Below are positions 1-5,262 of a stretch of DNA of 11,126 bases, piece after piece; within the stretch, counting starts at the first letter, position 1, and each line of letters begins with the position of its first letter. The notes beneath the pieces were generated by a model. That model did not search any database, had not been told where the DNA came from, and was given only the letters and a program-made list of their open reading frames with translations. Position numbers and translations under genes: made by a program. This DNA is from Methylophaga sp. (lineage in GTDB: Bacteria; Pseudomonadota; Gammaproteobacteria; Nitrosococcales; Methylophagaceae): contig SKGV01000068.1 in NCBI GenBank assembly GCA_007117275.1, positions 1 through 11,126 of the forward strand, read 5' to 3'.

Positions 1-674
1 CCATACCAGGGCATATTTTTGCTTGGATGAACCACATTATCACCGGCCAGCGCAGACATTGGCACAAAGTGGATATCTTCGATCTCAAGCTCACGGGCAA
101 ATTCGCTGTAGTCCCTGCGGATGTCATTAAAGACTGTCTCGCTAAAGTCAACCAAGTCCATCTTGTTGACTGCAACCACCACATGTTCGATTCCAAGCAG
201 TGAGGCGATGAAGCTATGTCTGCGTGTTTGTGTTTGAACGCCATACCGCGCATCGATCAAGATCACCGCCAGTTGGCAATTCGATGCGCCGGTTGCCATG
301 TTGCGCGTGTATTGCTCATGGCCGGGGGTGTCGGCAATGATGAACTTACGTTTGGTGGTTGAAAAATAACGGTAGGCAACGTCGATAGTAATGCCTTGCT
401 CACGTTCAGCCTGAAGACCATCCACCAATAGCGCCAAATCAACTTGCTCGCCAGTTGTTCCTGATTTAGCGCTATCACGAGTGACGGCTTCCAACTGATC
501 TTCATAGATCATTTTTGAATCATGCAGCAGGCGACCAATCAGGGTGCTCTTGCCATCATCGACGTTACCGCAGGTCAAAAATCGCAACAGCTGCTTGTTT
601 TCATGTTGCTTCAAATACGCTTCGATATCTGTCGCGATCAGGCTATCGGTTTGGTAAGAACTATCGGTAGTCAT
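1..674 (-). CDS. cysN: CysN, sulfate adenylyltransferase subunit 1 (GTPase), 3' end cut by window edge
   Basis: This is the GTPase subunit of ATP sulfurylase. With CysD it couples GTP hydrolysis to forming adenosine 5'-phosphosulfate (APS) from ATP and sulfate in the cytoplasm. I translated the minus strand from the ATG at 674 and found 224 open codons to the window edge. All four G-motifs of the translation-factor GTPase family are visible: GNVDDGKST (residues 36-44), GITID (94-98), DTPGH (115-119) and NKMD (170-173). The start is one base after the cysD stop codon, with GAGGG at 686-690 as a somewhat distant ribosome binding site inside the cysD end. The family is usually about 470 residues or more, so roughly half is missing. 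Whether it is fused to an APS kinase domain (CysNC) cannot be seen here. Identity is very secure. Confidence 0.97.
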   Translation of the reverse strand, partial: MTTDSSYQTDSLIATDIEAYLKQHENKQLLRFLTCGNVDDGKSTLIGRLLHDSKMIYEDQLEAVTRDSAKSGTTGEQVDLALLVDGLQAEREQGITIDVAYRYFSTTKRKFIIADTPGHEQYTRNMATGASNCQLAVILIDARYGVQTQTRRHSFIASLLGIEHVVVAVNKMDLVDFSETVFNDIRRDYSEFARELEIEDIHFVPMSALAGDNVVHPSKNMPWY

Positions 675-675
675 A

Positions 676-1578
676 CTAGAAGTAACCCTCTTGTTTTTTC
701 TTTTCCATTGAACCCGCCTCGTCGTGATCAATAGCGCGGCCCTGTCGCTCTGATGTTGTTGTCAGCAGCATCTCCTGGATAATTTCTGGCAGCGTATCCG
801 CAGAGGATTTCACTGCACCTGTCAGTGGATAACAGCCGAGTGTTCTGAATCGGACTTTTTCCATTCTGGGCATTTGTCCCTCGGGAATACGCATACGATC
901 ATCGTCCACCATGATTGTCAGGCCGTTGTAATCAACCACCGGGCGCTCGGCTGCGTAATAGAGCGGAACAATCGGGATCTGCTCCAGGTAGATGTATTGC
1001 CAAATATCCAGCTCAGTCCAGTTTGACAATGGAAACACCCGGATGCTTTCGCTCTTGTCGATTTTAGAGTTGTAGATATTCCAAAGCTCAGGTCGCTGGG
1101 CTTTGGGATCCCAGCGATGATTTTTATCACGAAACGAATAGACACGCTCTTTGGCTCGCGACTTCTCCTCATCGCGCCTTGCCCCACCAAATGCCGCATC
1201 AAAGCCATATTTGCTGAGTGCCTGCTTCAAGGCGTCAGTTTTCATAATGTCAGTGTAACGCGCATGGTCAAACGGGTTGATGCCTGCCTCTTTGCCTTCC
1301 TGATTGGTATGCACAATCAACTCCAGCCCCAACTCTTTGGCAAGATCATCGCGGAATTTGATCATTTCCCTGAATTTCCACGTTGTGTCGATGTGCATCA
1401 GCGGAAACGGTGGTTTACCTGGATGAAACGCTTTCATCGCCAGATGCAACATCACCGCTGAATCTTTACCGATTGAGTAGAGCATGACCGGATTTTCGAA
1501 TTCGGCTGCCACCTCACGAATGATGTGGATACTTTCAGCCTCGAGCTGCTTAAGATGTGTCAGTTGTTTGGGTCTCAT
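676..1578 (-). CDS. cysD: CysD, sulfate adenylyltransferase subunit 2
   Basis: This is the catalytic adenylyl-transfer subunit of ATP sulfurylase, which makes APS from sulfate and ATP as partner of CysN. The protein has 300 residues, matching the roughly 302 of E. coli CysD. The PP-loop nucleotide-binding motif SIGKDS is at residues 35-40, and the typical C-terminal tail (QGRAIDHD then KKKQEGYF) is intact. I chose the ATG at 1578 because the family starts with this kind of sequence (MRPKQLTHL) and AGGACAG lies just upstream. A longer open frame to 1644 would run into the cysH coding end and adds residues with no family match. The gene starts 11 nt after the cysH stop and ends 1 nt before the cysN start, so the three are surely co-transcribed. 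Confidence 0.97.
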   Translation of the reverse strand: MRPKQLTHLKQLEAESIHIIREVAAEFENPVMLYSIGKDSAVMLHLAMKAFHPGKPPFPLMHIDTTWKFREMIKFRDDLAKELGLELIVHTNQEGKEAGINPFDHARYTDIMKTDALKQALSKYGFDAAFGGARRDEEKSRAKERVYSFRDKNHRWDPKAQRPELWNIYNSKIDKSESIRVFPLSNWTELDIWQYIYLEQIPIVPLYYAAERPVVDYNGLTIMVDDDRMRIPEGQMPRMEKVRFRTLGCYPLTGAVKSSADTLPEIIQEMLLTTTSERQGRAIDHDEAGSMEKKKQEGYF

Positions 1579-1589
1579 TCTCTGTCCTG

Positions 1590-2288
1590 TTACTTGCTCT
1601 TGATGTGCAAACCACATTCTTTGGATTCGGGGCTTTCCCACCACCAGCGTCCGGCGCGAATATCTTCACCTGGTGTCACAGCACGTGTGCATGGGGCACA
1701 ACCGATGCTGGCATAGCCATCGTCATGCAGTGAATTGTAGGGTACGCCAAAGGCTCGGATGTACTTCCAGACATCACCGTTCGACCAATCGGTTAATGGG
1801 CTGAACTTTTGTAGTGTGTGTGTTTCATCCCACTCCGAAACGGGCAATGTTTTTCGAGTGACTGACTGCGAGCGACGCATGCCGGTTAGCCAGGCTTTTT
1901 TGCCTGTCAGCGCACGTTTCAGCGGCGCGACTTTTCTGATGGCACAACACTGCTTACGCAACTCAACACTGTCGTAAAATGCATTGGGTCCATTGGCTGT
2001 GACAAAGGCCTCTATGTCGGTGGAATCCGGGTAATAGACCTTAACCTCAAGCGAGTAATGCTGCTTGGCCAGCTGCATCAGATCGTAAGTCTGCTTGGGT
2101 AAACGGCCGGTATCAAGGGTAAAAATATCAATACCGGGTGAATAGCGACTAATCAGATCCATCAGCACCATGTCTTCAGCACCATAACTGCTGGCAAGCG
2201 TCGCCGGGCTGTGCTTAGCTTCGATGTCTTGGAGCAGCGCTTTTGCTGACTCGACTTTGCTTCTTAAAGCATCAGAAATTTCAGTCAT
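1590..2288 (-). CDS. cysH: CysH-family assimilatory reductase, APS reductase type ([4Fe-4S])
   Basis: This cytoplasmic enzyme reduces activated sulfate to sulfite with thioredoxin or glutaredoxin as electron donor. It has 232 residues. The SSYGAED loop (33-39) binds the nucleotide phosphates and ECGLH (224-228) carries the catalytic cysteine, Cys225. It also has CC (114-115) and CAPC (197-200). In this family these four cysteines ligate a [4Fe-4S] cluster and mark APS reductases, while the E. coli-type PAPS reductase lacks them. I therefore infer that APS is the substrate and that no APS kinase step is required. The gene is commonly still named cysH. Its start overlaps the end of the upstream TusA-like gene by 8 nt and has no strong ribosome binding site, which suggests translational coupling. 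Confidence 0.95.
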   Translation of the reverse strand: MTEISDALRSKVESAKALLQDIEAKHSPATLASSYGAEDMVLMDLISRYSPGIDIFTLDTGRLPKQTYDLMQLAKQHYSLEVKVYYPDSTDIEAFVTANGPNAFYDSVELRKQCCAIRKVAPLKRALTGKKAWLTGMRRSQSVTRKTLPVSEWDETHTLQKFSPLTDWSNGDVWKYIRAFGVPYNSLHDDGYASIGCAPCTRAVTPGEDIRAGRWWWESPESKECGLHIKSK

Positions 2289-2514
2289 TTCGTTTTGTCA
2301 CTTCTATTATTGTGGTTCCTACATCGCTTGAGACAACTGTGGCGTAGCAGTGATCGGCTGCGAGGTTCTTGCAAACGGTCTTGACAGCATCGTCATTCAG
2401 ACGAAACCATACTTTCTGACCTGCGCTGCAATGTTGCATGGTTTCTCTGGCTTTTAGGGTGTGCATTGGACAGCCCAACAACGTTAAATCGAGAACTTGA
2501 TTATTTTCAGTCAC
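2281..2514 (-). CDS. TusA/SirA-family sulfurtransferase-like protein, first gene of the cys operon
   Basis: This is a 77-residue protein of the TusA (SirA-like) fold, a family of small cytoplasmic sulfur carriers that hold a persulfide on a conserved cysteine. The family signature is seen as DLTLLGCPMHTLKARETM (residues 9-26), with the carrier cysteine at Cys15. The usual motif is CPxP; here it reads CPMH, so the second proline is lost. Three more cysteines follow at 29, 48 and 56. The start is GTG at 2514, the first plausible one in frame, and its ribosome binding site is weak. It heads the cys operon and overlaps cysH by 8 nt. This suggests a role in handling sulfur during assimilation, for example passing sulfane sulfur or serving the reductase, but the exact role is unknown. 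It need not be the tRNA-thiolation TusA. Confidence 0.82.
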   Translation of the reverse strand: MTENNQVLDLTLLGCPMHTLKARETMQHCSAGQKVWFRLNDDAVKTVCKNLAADHCYATVVSSDVGTTIIEVTKRND

Positions 2515-2585
2515 GGCGCAAATCCAAACGCTGTTTTCTCAGCAAAATGCTCAGCTGTCAGTGGAACTTCATCAAGAAAAGCCAA
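2511..2585 (-). other. Possible 24-codon upstream mini-ORF coupled to the TusA-like gene
   Basis: On the minus strand an open frame from TTG at 2585 encodes about 24 residues (ending in KTAFGFAP) and stops with a TGA at 2513-2511. That TGA overlaps the GTG start of the TusA-like gene as GTGA, the arrangement typical of translational coupling. The frame is closed upstream by an in-frame TAA a few codons before the TTG. I see no Shine-Dalgarno sequence in front of it and the candidate promoter would begin transcription only some 7 nt upstream. It may be a chance open stretch, since the overlap alone is weak evidence. Confidence 0.2.
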
Positions 2586-2598
2586 AATTTAAGAGGGT

Positions 2599-2626
2599 AT
2601 TTTAGCACCGCACAATATTCAGGCAA
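2599..2626 (-). promoter_or_regulatory. Candidate promoter of the cys operon
   Basis: Reading the minus strand, TTGCCT (2621-2626) and TAAAAT (2599-2604) are separated by 16 nt, and TAAAAT is preceded by TGC, giving an extended -10. Transcription would start near 2592, leaving a leader of about 78 nt before the GTG of the TusA-like gene. The match is by eye only, but the position is right for the operon. Confidence 0.45.
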
Positions 2627-2637
2627 TGAATAATATT
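2614..2637. promoter_or_regulatory. AT-rich inverted repeat over the cys -35 region (possible CysB site)
   Basis: AATATTC (2614-2620) and GAATAATATT (2628-2637) form an inverted repeat with one extra A in the right arm, centred on the candidate -35 hexamer. LysR-type activators such as CysB bind imperfect dyads next to or overlapping the -35 of their targets, so this is a reasonable candidate. CysB sites are too degenerate for a firm call from sequence alone. Confidence 0.25.
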
Positions 2638-2828
2638 GACTATGATTAACAGAAAAACTTATATAGAAAACAGAGAATCCATTGGATTGCCCTGAGTAAT
2701 TAGCAATTGTACGCAATCCTGTCTGATTCCGTTAGGGTACATAATCTAAGGCAGATACTTCCATTCACGCGCCCTTCACACGCACTGAGACAAGCTCAGG
2801 ATGAAACATAATTTGACTGGGAGACCTT

Positions 2829-3308
2829 ATGAAAAGCATCGCCCTATCGCTTACCATCAGCTTGACCATGCTGCTGATATCAATCTCAATCCTTTATCAC
2901 CCGCCATCTTCGCTGTTGAACTATTGGCTGTCTAACGCCATCACCGAAAAAGCAAACCTTACCACTTCAAGTCAGGGTAACATTGCCACTCACAACAGCT
3001 GCCATTTAGATCGGCCCATCGCTGTGATGTTTGACTCGCACTCGAGCCAGCTAGGCATGTTCTATTTGGGCGAACCAAACACCATCAAGGCCAACGAGCA
3101 CCTGAATGCCGCTGATTGTGCGCATGCAAATCAGCAGAGGCCATCGAGCAGATTACTCACATACAACAATATACGATCAACTCAAGCAGGTAAGTTCATT
3201 CTGGTGTTTCACCCAAGACTTGAGGATGTACTAGTGTTTGAGATGGCTGCTCAGCAATACACAAGGCAGACCAAACCAGTACTACCTGGCGCAGTCATCG
3301 AGATGTAG
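2829..3308 (+). CDS. Small exported or membrane-anchored protein of unknown function
   Basis: I do not recognise this 159-residue protein. It starts with a short polar stretch and a hydrophobic segment (about residues 4-23), which could be an uncleaved membrane anchor or a signal peptide, and there is no lipobox. The rest is polar and would lie in the periplasm. It has only two cysteines (58 and 97), which could form a disulfide. The C-terminal part (about 120-159) has alternating hydrophobic residues suggesting beta strands. The ATG has a good ribosome binding site, GGGAG at 2819-2823, spaced 5 nt. It stands alone between the divergent cys operon and cysB, which is 105 nt further on in the same direction. 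Co-regulation with sulfur genes is possible but unproven. The intact frame and the ribosome binding site argue for a real gene. Confidence 0.7.
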   Translation: MKSIALSLTISLTMLLISISILYHPPSSLLNYWLSNAITEKANLTTSSQGNIATHNSCHLDRPIAVMFDSHSSQLGMFYLGEPNTIKANEHLNAADCAHANQQRPSSRLLTYNNIRSTQAGKFILVFHPRLEDVLVFEMAAQQYTRQTKPVLPGAVIEM

Positions 3309-3361
3309 TTAGCGGAGCATAAAAAACTGGTGGAGGGGCATGATTTATTTCGTACCTACCT

Positions 3362-3367
3362 TATACT
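3362..3367 (+). promoter_or_regulatory. Candidate -10 box of cysB
   Basis: TATACT lies about 47 nt upstream of the cysB ATG and would place the transcript start near 3374. No good -35 hexamer is visible at the usual distance, as is common for promoters that depend on an activator. The start point would fall directly on the dyad at 3374-3397. Confidence 0.35.
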
Positions 3368-3409
3368 AAAATGGATTAATCGCTAACGTAGTTAATCACC
3401 AAAATGGAT
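3368..3409 (+). promoter_or_regulatory. Repeats in the cysB leader (possible autoregulatory operator)
   Basis: Two signals overlap here. An inverted repeat GATTAA (3374-3379) / TTAATC (3392-3397) has 12 nt between its arms. A direct repeat AAAATGGAT occurs at 3368-3376 and again at 3401-3409, exactly 33 bp apart, which is about three helical turns. In enteric bacteria CysB represses its own gene by binding near the transcription start, so an operator here would fit. The assignment is an inference from position. Confidence 0.35.
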
Positions 3410-3413
3410 ATCG

Positions 3414-4331
3414 ATGAAACTTCAGCAATTAAAATACGTCAGGGAAGTCGCTAGGCGCGGTTTGAGTATCTCTGCAGCTGCAAACGCACTGTATGCCTCA
3501 CAACCTGGTGTCAGCAACCAGATACAGCAATTGGAAAGTGAACTCGGGCTGCAGGTGTTCGAACGGCATGGCAAGCGTCTTACTGCGATTACACCGATGG
3601 GCGAAGCGGTGATCGCCATGGCTGAGCGTGTGCTGCTTGAAGTTGAAAATATCCGACAACTCGCCGCAGATAATCGTCATGAAAATAAAGGCACTCTCTC
3701 CATCGGCACCACCCACACGCAAGCTCGTTATGCACTGCCAGCCGCTATTCAGGAGTTTTCAAAACAATATCCGGATGTGCATCTAAACATGGTGCAAGGT
3801 ACACCCACCGAAGTAGCTGAAATGGCTGCAACCGGGCGCGTTGACATCGCTATCGCGACAGAAGGTTTGTCACAATTTGACAATCTGTCCATCTTGCCTT
3901 GCTACCAGTGGAACCGTTCGGTTCTAGTGACCCCAGGTCATCCTCTGCTTGAACAACCGCTCACGCTCGAAGCTCTGTCTGAATACCCATTGCTGACTTA
4001 TGTGATGGGCTTTACCGGAAGAGCACAGCAGGACATGGCATTTACCGAGCGAGGACTCAGACCCAATGTGGTCTTTACCGCCACAGATGCCGACGTTATC
4101 AAAACCTATGCGGCACTTGGGCTAGGCGTAGGCATCATCGCAAGTATGGCCTTTGATACAGAAAAAGATGCACCGCTGATCGCCATCGATGCCAGCCATT
4201 TATTTCAAGCCAGCACCACCCACATGGGCATTCGTAAAGGCAGCTACTTGCGTGGCTTCAGCTATGCTTTCATCCAGTATTTTGCTCCTCACTTAAGCCG
4301 AGAGGTGATCCGTGACGCCATCAAATTATGA
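3414..4331 (+). CDS. cysB: CysB, LysR-type regulator of sulfur assimilation
   Basis: This 305-residue cytoplasmic transcription factor is collinear with enteric CysB (about 324 residues). It begins MKLQQLKYV and has the N-terminal winged helix-turn-helix with SQPGVSNQI at 29-37. The effector domain keeps ATDADVIKTY (223-232) and LGLGVGIIASMA (235-246). The residues that bind sulfate or the inducer in CysB are kept as Thr100, Thr102 and Gln103 in TTHTQARYALP, with Thr201 in GFTGR. In known systems CysB activates cys genes under sulfur limitation with N-acetylserine (or O-acetylserine) as inducer, and represses itself. The divergent cysH-D-N operon about 0.9 kb away is the obvious target. The related paralogue Cbl is an alternative name but less likely with a single copy beside the cys genes. 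No Shine-Dalgarno sequence is evident before the ATG. The enteric C-terminal extension is missing. Confidence 0.92.
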   Translation: MKLQQLKYVREVARRGLSISAAANALYASQPGVSNQIQQLESELGLQVFERHGKRLTAITPMGEAVIAMAERVLLEVENIRQLAADNRHENKGTLSIGTTHTQARYALPAAIQEFSKQYPDVHLNMVQGTPTEVAEMAATGRVDIAIATEGLSQFDNLSILPCYQWNRSVLVTPGHPLLEQPLTLEALSEYPLLTYVMGFTGRAQQDMAFTERGLRPNVVFTATDADVIKTYAALGLGVGIIASMAFDTEKDAPLIAIDASHLFQASTTHMGIRKGSYLRGFSYAFIQYFAPHLSREVIRDAIKL

Positions 4332-4431
4332 AATTTTCATTTGGTCTCACAACAAACTAATGATAGTTTTGAAGCGCTGAAAATTCAGTATCCTCGATCA
4401 TTTAATCAATTCATAACTACAAGGATTACTT

Positions 4432-5001
4432 ATGAAAGCTGTACTTCGCGGGCTGTTGCTCGGCCTGTTTCTGGTTCCTTCTCTGGTAATGGCGCATGGC
4501 GCATCTCGCCTGCAAATCGAAGAATCTGTCACCATCAATGCTGACCCGGCTACTGTCTGGGCAGCAATCAAAGATTTCGATAGCATCCACACCTGGCATC
4601 CAGCAGTGCTGGCGACTGAAGCGCAAGGCGGTAACGAGCCAGGCGCAACACGCACGCTAATTCTGGAAAACGATCTCACCATAGGCAATGTACTGAACCG
4701 TTATGATGCCGACAAAATGAGCTTTCAATATGACATCACTGAAATGAGCGCTGTCGGTGAAGTGGATATTCATGGCGAAATGTTTGAAATCCCCGTAGTG
4801 CCTGTCAGTCGCTACAAAGGCTGGGTCTCTGTCAAAGCCGATGGTGCTGGCAGCAAAGTCACCTTCTTGGGTAAATTTTTCCGTGGCTACACCGGTAACC
4901 ACTATGCACCAGAAGAGTTGAGTGATGCCACAGCACGTGCCGCCATCAGCGGTGTATATCGTGCGGGCCTTGATAACCTGAAGGCGCAACTGGAAAACTA
5001 A
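4432..5001 (+). CDS. Periplasmic SRPBCC-fold protein, MxaD-like
   Basis: This is a 189-residue exported protein. Residues 1-21 form a signal peptide (MKAVLRG, hydrophobic core, then VMA before His22). The mature part has the SRPBCC (START/Bet v1-like) pattern: an opening strand (ESVTINADPATVW, 31-43), WHPA at 55-58, and a long C-terminal helix (about 161-188). Periplasmic members with this WHPA stretch are annotated MxaD. In methylotrophs MxaD is reported to aid methanol oxidation, apparently by helping methanol dehydrogenase pass electrons to cytochrome cL. No mxa or xox genes are in view, so that function is only inferred; another hydrophobic-ligand binder is possible. The ribosome binding site AAGGA (4421-4425) is well placed. 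The gene stands alone, 100 nt after cysB, and is followed by a strong terminator. Confidence 0.75.
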   Translation: MKAVLRGLLLGLFLVPSLVMAHGASRLQIEESVTINADPATVWAAIKDFDSIHTWHPAVLATEAQGGNEPGATRTLILENDLTIGNVLNRYDADKMSFQYDITEMSAVGEVDIHGEMFEIPVVPVSRYKGWVSVKADGAGSKVTFLGKFFRGYTGNHYAPEELSDATARAAISGVYRAGLDNLKAQLEN

Positions 5002-5020
5002 GTTGCAAACAGGTTTATTC

Positions 5021-5049
5021 AAAAAAGGCGCTGTCTCAGCGCCTTTTTT
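5021..5049 (+). terminator. Strong intrinsic terminator after the MxaD-like gene
   Basis: GGCGCTG (5027-5033) and CAGCGCC (5037-5043) pair perfectly around a TCT loop. Six A's precede the stem and six T's follow it, so the helix can extend to 13 bp. It ends the MxaD-like transcript and separates it from the thiamine operon. The A run would also allow function on the other strand. Confidence 0.93.
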
Positions 5050-5050
5050 A

Positions 5051-5080
5051 TTGGTCAGAAGCGTCAATTTTCTGTAGACT
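5051..5080 (+). promoter_or_regulatory. Candidate promoter of the thiamine operon
   Basis: TTGGTC (5051-5056) and TAGACT (5075-5080) are 18 nt apart, and the -10 is directly preceded by TG. Transcription would begin near 5087, some 11 nt before the riboswitch aptamer. The hexamers are imperfect, but the position between the terminator and the aptamer leaves little other room. Confidence 0.4.
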
Positions 5081-5097
5081 TTTGAGTTTGTTACACA

Positions 5098-5190
5098 AGC
5101 CTCGGGGTGGTCTAAATCGACCTGAGATCCTCTCTGCAGAGAAGGAACCCGATGAACCTGATCCAGTTAATACTGGCGTAGGGACAGGCT
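5098..5190 (+). ncRNA. TPP riboswitch aptamer (THI element)
   Basis: The conserved THI-box core is clear: CTGAGA (5122-5127), ACCC (5147-5150), TGAACCTGATC (5153-5163), a P5-type hairpin CCAG/CTGG (5163-5166 with 5173-5176) and GCGTAGGGA (5176-5184). Stem P1 is AGCCT (5098-5102) with AGGCT (5186-5190). P2 can form from GGGT (5105-5108) with ACCC, and P3 from GGTC (5109-5112) with GACC (5119-5122). A variable hairpin built on CTCTGCAGAG follows the CTGAGA box. The element senses thiamine pyrophosphate and normally lowers expression of the downstream genes when TPP is plentiful. It heads the receptor, thiamine-binding protein and PnuT-like genes, which is direct evidence that these handle thiamine. 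Confidence 0.97.
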
Positions 5191-5237
5191 GATCCTGACT
5201 TACCATTCACCGGTAATACTTCCTGATCGCCTGTTCT
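5181..5237 (+). promoter_or_regulatory. Anti-sequestor helix of the riboswitch
   Basis: ACAGGC (5184-5189) pairs with GCCTGT (5229-5234). The helix can be lengthened by GATC (5191-5194) with GATC (5225-5228) past one bulged U, and outward by G-U and G-C pairs to 5181/5237. A small hairpin TTACC/GGTAA (5200-5204, 5212-5216) sits inside it. Its left arm contains the 3' strand of aptamer P1 and its right arm contains the foot of the ribosome-binding-site hairpin, so it cannot coexist with either. Confidence 0.6.
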
Positions 5238-5260
5238 TTTTATTTCGATAAAAAGGATAG
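5231..5260 (+). promoter_or_regulatory. Shine-Dalgarno sequestor hairpin with UUCG loop
   Basis: Thirteen base pairs (two of them G-U) join 5231-5243 with 5248-5260 around a TTCG tetraloop. The 3' arm contains the Shine-Dalgarno sequence AAGGA (5253-5257) of the receptor gene, whose ATG is at 5263. When this hairpin forms, ribosome access is blocked. It is released when 5229-5234 pairs with the aptamer end instead. Confidence 0.7.
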
Positions 5261-5262
5261 AC

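Larger units (their letters stand above)
2515..2828. other. Intergenic region between the divergent cys operon and the exported-protein gene
   Basis: These 314 bases are AT-rich. The left half holds the candidate cys promoter and dyad and the possible mini-ORF. In the right half I see a possible -10 (CATAAT, 2740-2745) for the plus-strand gene, without a convincing -35. No RNA gene or terminator is evident. Confidence 0.6.

Noticed and set aside
263..505. 80-residue open frame on the minus strand inside cysN
   Set aside because: It lies in another frame of the clearly coding cysN sequence and has no family features.
1579..1644. Upstream extension of cysD to an earlier start at 1644
   Set aside because: It would overlap the last codons of cysH, adds 22 residues with no family match, and ignores the ribosome binding site just before ATG 1578.
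3340..3369. Nine-codon ORF (MIYFVPTLY) behind a GGAGGGG sequence upstream of cysB
   Set aside because: The spacing to the ATG is short, the peptide is tiny, and its end overlaps the candidate -10 of cysB. It would need a transcript from further upstream.
4377..4388. Palindrome CTGAAAATTCAG upstream of the MxaD-like gene
   Set aside because: It has only five paired bases per arm and no promoter elements placed around it, so it is likely chance.
5181..5243. Riboswitch-controlled intrinsic terminator before the receptor gene
   Set aside because: The helix with U-rich tail exists but contains a bulge and a branched interior. Using it as a terminator would make TPP turn the operon on, contrary to known TPP switches for uptake genes. 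The sequestor reading fits better.
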